Shown piece after piece: positions 45,871-58,489 of a stretch of 64,000 bases of DNA. This DNA is from Laburnicola sp. R22_1 (taxonomy: Eukaryota; Ascomycota; Dothideomycetes; Pleosporales; Didymosphaeriaceae), in the NCBI GenBank assembly GCA_014281115.1, contig JACONQ010000006.1, positions 3,410,001 through 3,474,000 on the forward strand. Direction: 5' to 3'. A program made the translations under genes and the position numbers. Under the pieces are notes generated by a model that had not been told where the DNA came from, ran no database searches, and was given only the letters and a program-made list of their open reading frames with translations. How positions within the stretch are numbered: the stretch's first letter is position 1; each line of letters starts with the position of its first letter.

Positions 45871-47046
45871 TCTTTATAGCGCTTCTTTAATTCCTTTTTA
45901 AAGATTTATTTAGCGCGCCTTTTAGTCTTTAAAGAGTTTGCTTTAGTAGTTCTTATAGTGCTAAAATGTATAAGTTTCTAATCTATAGTGTTAGTAGACT
46001 TAGTAGAGGATAAGGCTGCTATATAAAAGGACTTTAATATCTTTATATAGTAAATATTTCTCTCAACTATATTAACTCTATTTATAAGTATTATAAAGTT
46101 CTAGTCTTTAGAGATCTCTATCGTAATTAGCCTATTCTATAAGTCTATATATAAGGCTCTCTGGTAAATATTCTTTAAGTTCTCCTAGTTATCTTTATTA
46201 GCCTTAGTAGCTAGGCGCATAAAGTTAGCATTAAACTTAGTTAGTAGGATTATACTCTATTAGCTAAGGAATAGCCTATTTTATACTTACTCCTCTACTA
46301 ACTTATTATAAAAGCTTATATTTAAGAAACCCTAGAATTTATCTTTAGAAGAGGTTCCTTTCTTTATAAAGGCTAGTGCAATATCTACTACTTTACCTAT
46401 TAGCCTACTTATAATATAATTAACTATATTCTCTAGAAGGGGGCAATCTTTATAGATTTTAGCCTTTATTATAAATTTCTAACATTAGTAATCCTAATAG
46501 CTTCTAGAGAACAACTCTAGGTTAGGAAGTTAAGGACGCTAGCACTCTAGTAGCGCTTCGCTAGGCGCTAGTGTTACTACTATTATTTAGAAGAAGGCTA
46601 AGAGCATAGTCTTTACTCTAGCGCGTTACTTTATTTAGGCAAGTTAATTAGTAATTATTTCTAGTAAGGCCTAGAGCTATTTGCTAGCGTTTTATTAAGC
46701 TGCTAGTATAACTTAGAGTTACTTTAAACAAGTAAGATAGCTTATAATTTATATTAGTGTGTCTTAGAGGGCGCTCCCTTTTATATTCTAGGCCTTCTCC
46801 CTCTATTAGAGAGATGCTTAGAGCCCTATTAACCTCTAGTTATATAAATACTAGTAGACTAGCTTAATCTTCTATATACACTTTATCTTGTTACAACCTT
46901 CTATATATAGTTTTTTAGTAAAGTTAGTAGTAATATCTGCCTCTATAGCTTCTTACTATTAGAGTTTAGTAACTTATTATGCTAGGTAAGGAATAAGGAT
47001 GTTTTCTCTTTTATAGGAAGACTTTAGTATTTCCTCTTTTATGCTT

Positions 47047-47296
47047 GTGTTTATTCAAAGAGATTAAAGAATCTTAGTGTCTAACTTAACTATGTGTTTA
47101 TTTATAGGGTTAAGAAATCTTAATGTCTAACTTAACTACGTGTTTATTTATAGAGTTAAGAGATCTTAATATCTAACTTAACTACGTATTTATTTATAGG
47201 ATTAAGAGATATTAGTATCTAACTTACCTGCGTGTTTATTTATAGGATTAAGAGATCTTAATATTTTACTTAACTTTGTATTTATTTATAGGGTTA
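47047..47296 (-). repeat. 46-bp tandem repeat, about 5.4 copies, in the gypsy leader
   Basis: Units begin GTGTTTATTTATAG at 47047 (47 bp), 47094, 47140, 47186, 47232 and 47278 (partial). They lie between the 5' LTR and the gag region of the minus-strand gypsy element and differ mostly by C/T and G/A changes. Confidence 0.9.
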
Positions 47297-47357
47297 TTCT
47301 TAGCATATTAGGGAGATCTTACGAGCCCCCCAATTATAAGAGATTAATTAAATTTAA

Positions 47358-47533
47358 TATAAGGGGCTTTAGACTAAGAGGTTAGAGCTGCCTTAGTAAA
47401 CTTATAAATTTAATAGAGTTCTATAGTAACTTTAGCTATGGACTTATATATATCCCTAGCTTAGCAGAAGTACGGATCTAGAACTCTGAGGTAGTAGGCT
47501 AAGTAACTATAGAAGGGCGCTTAGCCCTTTATA
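47358..47533 (-). repeat. 5' LTR of the minus-strand gypsy element
   Basis: A 176-bp direct repeat of 38542-38717. Flank GATTA on the outer side against GATTC at the other end. Confidence 0.88.
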
Positions 47534-48012
47534 GATTATGCCCTTATACTTAGATAGGTTAAAGAAAAGAATCTTAAATATGCTATTAGTAATAAGAGCG
47601 TCTATTTTTATATAATTAAATTGTTTAAAAGGTACTCTAAGTATTATAATTATACCTTTTATATAGAGCTTTAGAGATAGTTCTTAATTACTTATCTTTT
47701 TCTAAGTAAGGAATATAGTATTCTTTTAGGCAGCCTCTTTTTCTCTTCTCTAAATGATTTCTTTATATAGGGGTAATAGTATCTGCTTTATATGCTAGTA
47801 AAAGAGTGTAATCTTTTTATAATAGTATAGCTTAATATATATATAGCAAAACTTTACTAGACTATTTTCTAGATTAAGAATTATATTTTTATTCTTAATA
47901 GTTTAATTTTATAGAGGCCTAACTATTTACCTTTCTCTCTCTAAACTATAACCTTTAATCTAAGTAGAAGCTTAAGGACTTTATACGTAACTAATAGACT
48001 ATTATAGGTATT
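47534..48012. other. AT-rich region, no gene seen
   Basis: RIP-type sequence right of the gypsy element, ending abruptly at the GC-rich island. Confidence 0.5.
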
Positions 48013-48368
48013 TATTGGCGTCTTTGGGGCGAGGGATAGACATGGCGACCTCGAGGTCTTGCGCGACGATCGAATGTATTGTTATCAGGTGGTGGATGGA
48101 TGAATACTCGATCTGTATCCGGTCGCGGATTTTATGTTGCGTCCGCGCAGGCAACCGCGCGTCACGTTATCACTTTGGTACCTGGTACATCTCGTGATCG
48201 ACTACCTCCGGCAGGAGGGGCCGATTTGCACGTGCTAACGAACAGTCCCCGGCCTAACCTATCTGTCTCCGAGCTGCTTTACCTTTTTTAATGCGTTTTT
48301 AGCACACCCACAGCTTTTCCTTACAGCGTTGTACCGTATACCAAAAGGTCTGCGATGTTTCTCTTCCT
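48013..48368 (-). repeat. Un-RIPped island: unknown repeat E, best-preserved copy
   Basis: A 356-bp stretch with gene-like G+C content and normal CpA/CpG steps inside RIP-mutated DNA. On the minus strand it begins AGGAAGAGAAACATCGCAGA. The first 60-80 bp of that orientation occur at 35450 and 35667, and about 200 bp (48175-48368) at 56923-57072. Two overlapping plus-strand frames (48015-48197, 48079-48291) are open but short and match no family. No terminal inverted repeats or RNA polymerase III boxes were confirmed. Confidence 0.7.
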
Positions 48369-48708
48369 GATAGATATTTATTATATAATTCATACTAGTC
48401 TTATCTCTTTTCTTTTATAGTATCTTTATTGCCTTTTATATAGTATTTGCGCGTGTAATAATATTAGGCAATAGAGAAGAGTCTATACTAATTCTAGAAT
48501 ATACGCTAAAGACTATCAGTATAGGTATAAGGCTATCTAGGCCTATAGTATTATTAATAGCTTTAATAGCTATTTAAAGAATGTTCTTTTTATTTATATA
48601 GTCTTCTAGTTTAGCCTTAAGAATATTAAAGACTTTATAGAGAGATGCGTATAAACGCTTAACCTTTCCTATTACCTAATATACTTTTATAGGTATCTGC
48701 CTATATAG
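48369..48708. other. AT-rich region, no gene seen
   Basis: RIP-type sequence between repeat E and an inverted family C LTR. Confidence 0.5.
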
Positions 48709-49844
48709 CATTAATTAAATCTACCTAGGGGTAGGATAATAAAGGCTTTTATCTTAAATAATATAATAAAAAAATTAGAGCCCCCTACTTAGTAATTAAA
48801 AAGAGTGTAAAAAAGGCAATTATAAAAAAAAGCGCGTTTAAACTCGCTAAGCGACTCTTAGCGCGGAGGCTTCTATAAGTAAAATTTTTATAAAGAGGCT
48901 ATATTTAAAACTTTAGGGGTGGGATAAAACTGCGGCGCGGCAATACTATAAGCCATTCTTCCTTCGCTATTCTAATTATTATAAACCTACTTTCCTAATT
49001 ATTATAAATAATACAAGTTAATATATTAATAGGTACGTACTATTTCTTATAAGTGGGATAAGGTTAACACGTACTAGATACACGTCTATTGCTCTATTAC
49101 TATATTAAAGTTGTTTTTAACAAAGCTCCTATTGCTATCTCTATTTCTTCACGCCCTGCTATCTATCTAGGCATTAATATTATTTCTAAAGAAGTACTCG
49201 CTATTACTAAAAAGTACACGCTAAAGATTTGCGCCGCTACTGCTAAGGTAACTACGCTAGAGTTTTATTCTATTTATTAGATACTTATCTAGCATAAGAA
49301 GTAGGTATACTTAACTATCTATAAGGTAGTTCTAGTGTACTAGTTAGGTTGGCAGCTTATCTAGTTTATAAAGAACTATAAGGTTAAATTCCTACTCTAG
49401 TAGATATAATTACTTCTTATTAGTAACTAAATCTAAGAGGGAAGATAAAAAGTAGAGGTAAAGTGTTTATTAATAAGCTCTAGTATAATAAGAGTATTAT
49501 ATATATCCGTAAGATCCTTCTAGCTAGTATTACTATTATTGCTATTAAGTTAGCTTATCTAAGCAAGTACGCCGCGTAGTAGTGCGAGTGTAGATAACTA
49601 ATAATAGTAGTAGTAATAAGCTAGGTATACTATATACAGCATAAGTAAACTTTATATTAGGACTAGAAGCTTATAAGTATTAGGGGGTACGAGTAAGTTT
49701 AAACTATTATTATATTACTAGATATTCGAGATTAGTTTTTAATTAGAATTAGGTGCTGTATATAGTAGTATATAATAACCTTTTATTTTAACCTACTTTA
49801 ACCTTAAACTAAAAAAATTTAAAAAGGTATTTAGCAAGCCGACT
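48709..49844 (-). repeat. LTR, family C, inverted solo copy
   Basis: It matches the complement of 20956-22077 along its length, ending GCAAGCCGAC, the complement of the family start. The 63-codon frame at 49089-49280 lies inside it and is not a gene. Confidence 0.65.
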
Positions 49845-50607
49845 ATCTGCCTATAAATTATGCTAATAATCTTTATATAGTTTCTAAACCTATTTAATAT
49901 AAAGTTTATACCTAGGTTATATATAATATAGTTAGATAGATCTTAGTAAATATTAATCTAGTATTTATAAAGAGCTTTCTACGCATCTTGTATAGATAAT
50001 AATTTTGAGAAGATTATAGCTTAAAATAATATATCTATACCTATAATATACAATGCGTCCTTAGTTCTAATATATATTATATTAATAATAATCTTATAGT
50101 TAAAGTAGGTATTATCCTTAATAGTAAACTTAAAGTAATATAAGGCTTACTTATATAATTAGTAGTAGTGACAAAACTTCTAAATTTTGTTTAGTATAGT
50201 AGTGTTAACCTTATAGCTAGTATTAGTAAGCATCTTCTAAAGTCTTTTTATATAGAGATATTTAAATTATTAATAAAGGCGGCAGAGTTTATATTTAGTA
50301 AAGAAAGATACACTTTCTTTCTTACTAATATTAAAGAAAGAATATTCCTATTTATATATAGTAGGCATAGTTATGCTATTCTTTTATATAATAATATTAA
50401 GAATATTATTAAAGTAGGCATCTAGCTTATTAGTATTTGCTAGTAACAGTAGAAATAGTATTAGAGTGTCTAGGATATAGTAGGTAACTATTACTATTAA
50501 ATTTGTAATTTATATAGTTTCTAGAGATTCTTATAAGTTCTAATCTCTAAAGCTCATATTAGTGTTACTAGGTGTCTAATTAATTTTTATATTAAAGTTT
50601 TCTTATA
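49845..50607. other. AT-rich region, no gene seen
   Basis: RIP-type sequence with no recognised domain or repeat. Confidence 0.5.
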
Positions 50608-50907
50608 TATATAATAGTTATATAACAGTTCTATGCTAACCTCCCTGCCAAACACACCCTATTACCTTTCTTTCACATTCTATTTCTCCTATCTGCGTCT
50701 TTTACCTTCCTAAAGGCGCCTTTTCTAGTTAGTGTTAGTGTGTGGCTAGTGTAGACCTATGCCCTACGCCGCCCTCTATATAAGAAAGGGCCCCCTACGT
50801 GCCTTTCTTATCTACTATCTTAGAATAGTCTTAATTTAACTAGCTCTTTTAACTATTCTAGCTGTCCTAGAAAGGTTTGGCCTATGAGGCTATATACTAT
50901 CCTTATA
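50608..50907 (+). repeat. 5' LTR of the gag-protease element
   Basis: 300 bp, starting TATATAATAG and ending CTATCCTTATA. It is a direct repeat of 55725-56024 with mostly C/T and G/A differences. Confidence 0.85.
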
Positions 50908-51016
50908 TTATTCTAAGATTAACCCTTTTTATTTAGCTGTAAATAGCAATATAATATCTACTCCTTTCTTAAGACACTGCCTATAGGTAGTTAAATTAGC
51001 AGAAGTTTTACCTTTT

Positions 51017-51421
51017 TAGTTACTAGTTATGCTAGGCAGTTGTCTAAGGTCTATAAGACTACTAATATAACTCCTTTATCTACTACAAGTAGGTAAGAGT
51101 ATATTAGTCTATTAGTTACTAGTTATGCTAGGTAGTAGTTCTGCGCTAAGGTCTATAAGACTACTACTATAACTCCTCTATCTGCTATAAGTATGTAAGG
51201 TATATTAGGTTAGTTACTAGTTGTGCTAGGTAGTTATTACACTATCTAAGGTCTATAAAACTACTAATATAACTTCTCTACCTACTATAAGTTAGTAAGA
51301 GTGTATTAGTTTATTAGTTACTAGATGTGCTAGACAGTTATTATACTGCACTAAGGTCTATTTAAGAGGCTACTTTTATACTTCTCTACTTACTACAAGT
51401 TAGTAAAGATATATTAGTTTA
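51017..51421 (+). repeat. Tandem repeat of about 96-106 bp, four copies, in the element leader
   Basis: Units start TAGTTACTAGTTATGCTAGG at 51017, 51113, 51211 and 51315. They lie between the 5' LTR and gag, with small indels between units. Confidence 0.85.
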
Positions 51422-53879
51422 AAGACTGCTCTAAAAGTCCTAATATTTTAAATATAAATAATAAATAATAAATAATAACTACTGCGCTACACCCTATAGA
51501 GCTAACTCGCCTAATAACTACCTTCTAGCGCTATTATAGCAAGGGCACAAGGCATAGAGCTAGGGTATTAAAGTTAGGCTATAGAAGTAATATAGAGGTT
51601 AAAGTTGTATATATTTTATCTTACACTTTATTTTTTACCTAGCTTAGACTATACGCTAGCTTACACACTATATAAAACCTACTACCTTAGATTTATCTAC
51701 TATACCCTCTTTATAACCCCTACTTTGCTTAACTTTACTACTACCTATACTATAGTAACCTGCCACTATTTAATCTAGAAGACTTCTAGAATGTTCTCTG
51801 CATTCTCTCTACCCCTAGATAGTTCTAGGATAGATAATATAGAGGGGGATATTTGCCTATACCCTACTAATAATAGCTTATATAATACTTATAGTAAGAT
51901 TCCCCTACTCTACCCTACTAGCGATCTATTATCTATTAAGTAAGGAAAGCAACTAATAGTTGCTTCTAAAACTACTAGGTATCTCTCTAGTCTTATAAAA
52001 AAAAGAGTATAGCTAAACTACTTAAAAAGGTCTATTCTAATAGAATTTCTTATAACCCTCCTAAGTATTATTAATATATTGCTACACTTAAAGCAGATTA
52101 GCTAGGTAATAAATTTTTACTAATAGACTTTAAGTGGCTTATATACTAAGGCAAAGCTAAACTTAAAACTACTAGAAAGTTTAGCGTGTTTTTAGCATAA
52201 TTTAAACTAGACTAATTGCTCTAGTACAGCCTAGAAATAAAATAATTACTTGCTACCTATTAGCTTTAGGCTTAATATTACTTTTCTTAGGGCCTACTTT
52301 TAGAGGAGTTACTAGAATTAGTAGCTAGGGCTATTATAAAGTCTAAAGATAACCCTAAATAGAAGAGTATTATTTAGGCTTTATGCGAGCGTGCTAATAT
52401 ATTTAAATAAGCTTTTACTATACTTAAGGTATAGACACCTTATACTATAATATATATAATAGAGGAGAAATTCTACTTCTACTCTAATAGTGCTAACAAT
52501 ATAGCTATTAAAAAGGACTTATTTACTTCTAATAAAGCTCTCCCTTCTATTAAAAATACTTATAATCTATAGCACCGCACTTATATACCTTTAAAAAACC
52601 CTAGCCTAGAAATATCTAATCTACTATATAGTTTGTGCCGCTTTTATATAACTAAATAGAGCTTATTCTATTTAGTTATATCCTAATATACGCCCTAGCC
52701 AGCGTCCTAATGTACACCCCATTATTTGCCCTAGCTTATAATACTTACTTTATAACTAGATAATACTCTTTACTACTTTCTAGTCCTTAGATATATATAA
52801 ACTAACCTTACTAATAGCGCCTAGATAAATATACTCTAGAGTAGACACACTTCTACTACTCCTAGTGTATTTAAGCTAGAATGCTTTGCAAAGCTACCTA
52901 ATATTAATAAGTACTATAAAAAAGATTAACTTAGTTCTAGTATTAAGAATTAGCTAGAAAATCTATATAATAAGATCTGCGTAAACGCGGACTATTACTA
53001 AGACAATAATAATAAGGAAAATTAAGACAACCTTATAAAAGCTATCCTTAGCTACTTTAGAGGCGCGCCTTAAGAGGTAATGCAAAATTAGCGTTAAATA
53101 AATTAGGCCCTCTAAGAAGATTATAGACTTAAAGTACTCTTTAAATTTCTAGAAGAGACTTACTATAATTTCTTTGCTTTCTAATAGGCATATAAGAAGT
53201 TTTATAAGCTTTTTTTCTTTAATAGAATAAACGCCTAGATATTTCTATAGGCTTTTAAAAGCCTAGTTAGGAAAGGTAGACTAAATACAAAGATCTAAAA
53301 GGACAAATTATAACTTAAGTTAACTAGAAGTTTTAAGTTAATGCTTTAAATTGAGATAAAAGACTCTAATATTAACTATCTAGCGATTAAACGCTAGATA
53401 ACTATAGCTAGCTACACTCTCTATAATAATAGTATAATAAATTCTTTTTAGGCGTATATAAAAACTCCTTATAAGGTACTACTCTTTAGATTAATGCCCT
53501 TATATATAGCAACTAGAAAATAAACACTCTATTTTGGACCTACTTCTTTCTTTTTAACTTTCTATAATTAGATTAAAGTATAGTGTATAAAGCATAATAC
53601 CTGCTTTAGCTATAGTAAGAAACTTAGAGGCCTACACTTACGCTACTACCCTAAGGTAGCTATATAAGTAAATATAAACTTAGTATTACCTACTACTCTA
53701 ATTTAGAGGTAGGTAATTTGTTAGATAATAAGGCTTTAAATACGCGCTACTAGACTACTCTAACCTAGTAGCTTATATAGAAGCTACTAAACCTATTAAT
53801 CTAGATAAACTATAATTTTATCTACAAAATATAGATGCTAAACTAAAATTGCTGCCTATGAGTGGCAAGATAGTAAGAG

Positions 53880-54220
53880 TTCCTAAGCTATTTAGAGGCC
53901 CCTAGCTAGTTATGCTAGTGCAAATTAAATTCTAAGGGTTAGCTTTTAGGTTGCAAGCCTTAATAGACACTAGTGCTAGCGCTTATAATCTTATTACTTT
54001 AAGGTATATAAAGGTAGTACAAAAATAGCTTAAAGCTAAACTTCTTTATCTAAAGATACTAATCCCTTTTAAGAACTTTATAGAGAAGAAAAGCGTAAAA
54101 GTAAATACCTATTTTATAGTCTAGCTTAGTATTAATAGACGTAGTATTACTATATAGTTTATTTTTTATAAAATAGGGAACTATAATCTTATTGTTAGTA
54201 GGAAATTTTTTAAGTAAGCC
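53880..54220 (+). pseudogene. Retropepsin-like aspartic protease fragment
   Basis: The frame reads LQALIDTSASAYNLIT, with the catalytic D-T-G-A changed to D-T-S-A by a RIP-type G to A, then a hydrophobic strand and YNLIVSRKFF, matching the conserved ILG-x-x-F-(L/F) that ends a retropepsin. Two or three Gln-derived stops interrupt it. Confidence 0.65.
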
Positions 54221-55724
54221 AACTGTCTAGTTAACCCTTGGGACCGTCGCCTTTATTAGAAAGATAATAAGAATCTAACCTTTACTAGTAACCTTATCCT
54301 ACTATAGACTTTTCTACTACTTAACCCTTTTTACTAGAATAATACTACCTAATAGGATAGCCTACTTAAAAGGTAAGACTATATCTACTAAATAACTTAC
54401 TTATTAAAAGCTAACTAGAGCGTCTCTAAGAAGATCTCTGTCTAGCTTTCTGGCCCCACTATCTTAGTTATTAGAACGTACTTAAAGGCTTACTAGAAAC
54501 TAAGCTATAAGGACGCCTTTAATAAAGATAGTAGCGTTAAGACTGTTAAGTTACCTTTCTTAGATAAGGAACTATTAGATAATAAATTGCCTTTTAGTTA
54601 CTCTATCCCTGCTACCTAAGAAAGCCACTAGTAAGACTAGTCCCTAGAAATTATATAGTAGAATCTAGGTCTTACCTCTAACCCTAAACCTAAAGACTAT
54701 AAACCTACTAAAGAAGCTACTTCGCAGATTAGGTAGCTTTTACCTATAGAATTAACTATTTAATTAAAACTACTCTAGCTAGAATAATCTAGGTTAGCAC
54801 CCTTCTACTCTACTAAATCACTAACCAAAAAGAAGAACTTAGCATTACTTACTATAGTAATGGTCCTAAACATTATAGCGCCGCCTATTATAGTAGTAGA
54901 TTAAAGAATAAAGAGTCCGCCTATTATAATAAATCTAATAGTAAACCGCCTATTAAAATCTTCTAGACTGCTAATAATTAGAAGCTGCCCCCTAACTGTT
55001 AGCCCTTACTCTAATCCACTAGTTACCTAACTTGTTCTGTCCCTAGGAGTACTCTAAGCTACTAAAATAGGTGGCCTAGTTTACTACTAGTTAAGCAGCT
55101 TTCTAGCTAGCCTACTACGCGTAGGCACCTATTACTTTTAGCGCCCTTACCCCTAGTAGCTTCCCTACTAGCTAGCTTACTACTAATTTAGTAATACTCT
55201 AACTAATATACGCGCATAGAGTATCCATAACTTTTAGTACCTTTATCTCTAAACGTCCCTACTACTACTAGCAGCACCTATAGCTTTAGGAGCTATCCTA
55301 CCCTAATTAAAAACTATATAGTTAGGTTAATATATTTTTAACGCTTGTTTATAGTAGTAGAAAATATTATATAATATAATTACGCCCATGCATAATAAAC
55401 TAACTAGAAAATTTTAAGCTAACTATATTTTTATATAGTGTTAGAGCTAAAAGTACACTCTATTAGTAACATGCTAAACACTAAAATATGGTTTCTACTG
55501 CGTTTTTTTACTAATTTACTAATTTACCCCTAATAACTTTTCTTAATATCTCTACTAAATAGCAACTAAATTAAAACCTAAGGCTACTATTCGAACTATA
55601 ACGGCCTATTGCCCCTATTGCAATCCTTTTTAGCCCTAAAATAGTGCTAGTTATATTAAAAATCCGCCAAAATATCCTATTTTTATATACTTTCCTTTCT
55701 ATTTTTAGACCTTAAAAGGGGGGT

Positions 55725-56024
55725 TATATAATAGTTATATAACAGTTCTATACTAGCCTCTCTACTAAGTATACCCTATTACCTTTTTTTTATACTTTAT
55801 TTCCTCTATTTGCGTCTTTTACCTTTCTAAAGGCGTCTTTCCTAGTTAGTGTTAGCGTGTGGCTAGCATAGGCCTATGCCCTACACTGCCCTCTATATAA
55901 GAAAGGGCCCTCTATGTCCCTTTTTTATTCACTGTTTTAGAATAGTCTTAATTTAACTAGCTCTTTTAACTATTCTAGCTATCCTAGAGAGGTTTGCCCT
56001 ATAAGGCCGTGTACTACCCTTATA
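55725..56024 (+). repeat. 3' LTR of the gag-protease element
   Basis: 300-bp direct repeat of 50608-50907, preceded directly by the polypurine tract. Confidence 0.85.
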
Positions 56025-56922
56025 ATATATATACCTCTAGCTATGTCTTACTAATAGTAGAAGTTCTTACTACACTTATATTCTATAGTTTATCTTACTA
56101 TATTATATAATATTAATTCTTAAGAATAAACTATTCTATACACTTCTTTAGCTTTATCTTATAAATATATGTGCTAGTTATATAGGAAAGGTAGGCAGTA
56201 GTAGTTAGGTAGGACACTAGATTATTGCTATTCTTATTATCTTTACTCTGCTTCTCTTCTTTATATAGGGTAGATTTCTTATTATTATAGCCTTTAAACT
56301 CCTAGATATAGGACTAAACAGCTTTATACAAAGGCGTTTTATTATTATGCTCTTTATAGAAGGTAATATACTACCTTATTACGCGGATACGCTCCTTGCG
56401 CTAATAGTTTAAAGACTAATAACCTTTCTTATAGTATATAAAACACTTCTTTAGTCTTATATAAATATTATTTATTTAGGATCTAAATTATAATAATAAT
56501 AGTATAAATTGTCTATAAAATTCGTATTTATAAGAGACTAGTAATGTACTTCTTTATATAGAAAAGTTATATTTATAATTAGTATAGTATATATTAGCCT
56601 TTTATAAGTGCTAATTAGATTAGTAATTAATTACAACTTAAATTAATATATAGAGATTAGCAAATAGTACTTTATAAGTAGGCTTAATAGTAAATATAGT
56701 CTACTCTAGCTCTAGTTATCTATAGTATACTTATATAATAGTAGTATGTAGAGACATTTTTCTAGTAAAGTTTACACCTAATACCCTTTGCATAAAAGTA
56801 AGCCTATTAATTATTACTTCTAGAACTTTATATAGACTTTTATTAGGATTCTTATATTGGTATTATATAAAGATTATTATAGTCCAGTCTATTTAATACT
56901 AGTTATAGTTAATAGTACCTAG
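56025..56922. other. AT-rich region, no gene seen
   Basis: RIP-type sequence. No readable domain. Confidence 0.5.
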
Positions 56923-57072
56923 TACATCTCGTGCTCGACTACCTCTGGCAGGAGGGGCCGATTTGCACGTGCTAACGAACAGTCCCCGGCCCAACCTATT
57001 TGTCTCCAAGCTACTTTACCTTTTTTAATGCGTTTTACTATATACCAAAAGGTCTGCGATGTTTCTCTTCCT
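56923..57072 (-). repeat. Unknown repeat E, second long copy with internal deletion
   Basis: It matches 48175-48368 with few changes but lacks about 35 bp between the AATGCGTTTT and TATACCAAAAGG blocks. Little RIP-mutated compared with its flanks. Confidence 0.8.
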
Positions 57073-57684
57073 AATAGTTAGTAGTAATATTAAAGTAACT
57101 ATTAAGTAATTTGTATAAGCGCTTCTACAATTATCTAGGGCAAATAGTATAGAGGTAATACTATGCTATATAGCTAGTAAGAATATTTAGAAAGATATCT
57201 AGATATTGCTCCTTAATAATATCTAGGCGTCTATATAGGTCTATAAAGATTCTAGGCTTATCTGCTAAAATATTATATAGAGCTCCTATATAGTTATTCT
57301 TCTTATTCTATGCCTTTTAGAATTAGATTATCTTATTAGCTAGAAGTTTTTAAGGAGGTAAATTATGCTTAGGCAGAAGCTTATATAGATTAGGTTATAG
57401 TATAAGCTTAGGCAGTATAGATTAGTATAGTGCCTATAATTCGCATTTAACTACTAGCAGCTCTATTCTATATAGTGTTTTATAGTCGTAAATTAGTAGA
57501 CAAAATTATAGTTAGATACTATATATAAAAAGTAGTAGTTTATTTAATTATTTATATAAATAAGATTATTCTTAGTACTTATATAAAGGTTTCCTTAAGA
57601 TATTTATAGAGGCCTATAGCTATATAAGTACCTATAATAGTAGCAGTGTACTTTATTTAGGTTTGTATGTGTGGCGTTAAATTA
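57073..57684. other. AT-rich region, no gene seen
   Basis: RIP-type sequence with no recognised feature. Confidence 0.5.
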
Positions 57685-57800
57685 ACTACCTAGGGATAGC
57701 ACGACAAAGGCTTTCATCTCAAATAACATAACAAAAAAAGCAGAGCCCCTTGCTTAGTAATTAAAAAGAGCGTAAAAAAGGTAATAATAAAAAAGGTTAG
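57685..57800 (-). repeat. Family C LTR fragment, little mutated
   Basis: It matches the start of the inverted LTR at 48709 but keeps CACGACAAAGGCTTTCATC and similar CpA-rich words, so it is younger or escaped RIP. Confidence 0.65.
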
Positions 57801-58489
57801 GTTTGTATAACAGCTTAGTTAGGTCTAGTATCTTTAGAACTAGCTTTAGTGTCTATATATAGAGTGTTAAGTAAGCTAGCAAAGGTAGTATTATATAAGT
57901 AGTATCTATACTACCTTAGACTACTTTGTATAATTTGCTAGCATTTATAACTCTAGTATTTGTCCTTAGCTTAATGCCCTTTTTTTTCTGGAATTGCTAT
58001 AAGCTCTCTCTTATATATATAGCCTAACTCTAAAAAATAGTATTCTTTCTATTCTTTAAAGTCTTTCTAGAATAACCCTAAGAAAGCTGTCCCTTTCTAA
58101 TATAATATATAATACTTAGTAATAGTATATACTACGTATAATTGTATTTTTAATTAAGAAGGATTATTTACTATATTATTTTTATTCTTTTAATATATAG
58201 ATCTTATTCCCTTATATAGTATTTTCTCTAATATTTCTATCCCTTTAATATACTAATTATATAGTCTAGTATACTTAGGCATATTAGTGTTATTTTATAA
58301 GGTAGTAGGAATTTTGTGTAAAGGAGTAGGGGCTTTTTATAAGGTAATAGGGGTAGCTATTATATAACTAGTTTATTTAATAAGTTAGTTATATAAAGGG
58401 TTACGCTCTATTAGGGATTATTATTATCTAACTATATATTTATATAGTTACTAGTAGTATACTTAGTGCACTATCTTCTCTTAAATCTT
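57801..58489. other. AT-rich region, no gene seen
   Basis: RIP-type sequence with no recognised feature. Confidence 0.5.

Larger units (their letters stand above)
38542..47533 (-). mobile_element. Complete Ty3/gypsy LTR retrotransposon, RIP-mutated
   Basis: It has two direct LTRs of equal length (176 bp; 38542-38717 and 47358-47533) with inverted ends (TATAAGGGGC/GCCCCTTATA). The flanking bases are GATTC on the left and GATTA on the right, a near-perfect 5-bp target duplication. On the minus strand a polypurine tract (AAAGGGGGGAGAT) lies directly before the 3' LTR. Order on the minus strand: leader with 46-bp tandem repeats, gag with a decayed zinc knuckle, RT, RNase H, integrase region, polypurine tract, LTR. 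Length is 8992 bp, of which 1002 bp is a nested DNA transposon. No frame remains open. Confidence 0.88.
50608..56024 (+). mobile_element. LTR retrotransposon with gag and protease but no visible RT
   Basis: Direct LTRs of equal length (300 bp; 50608-50907 and 55725-56024), each with a CTATATAAGAAAGGG promoter-like TATA block. Flanks TTATA and ATATA are a near match for a 5-bp target duplication. A polypurine tract (AAAAGGGGGG) at 55714-55723 abuts the 3' LTR. The interior is 4.8 kb: a leader with about 100-bp tandem repeats, a gag-like charged region (about 52.0-53.7 kb) and a retropepsin motif (LIDTSAS, from DTGA, at 53961-53981). I found no RT, RNase H or integrase motif in any frame, so it was probably mobilised in trans. 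Confidence 0.75.

Noticed and set aside
48079..48291. 70-aa plus-strand frame in the GC-rich island as a gene
   Set aside because: The related copy at 57 kb keeps only part of the frame, and the block behaves as a repeat; coding is possible but unsupported.
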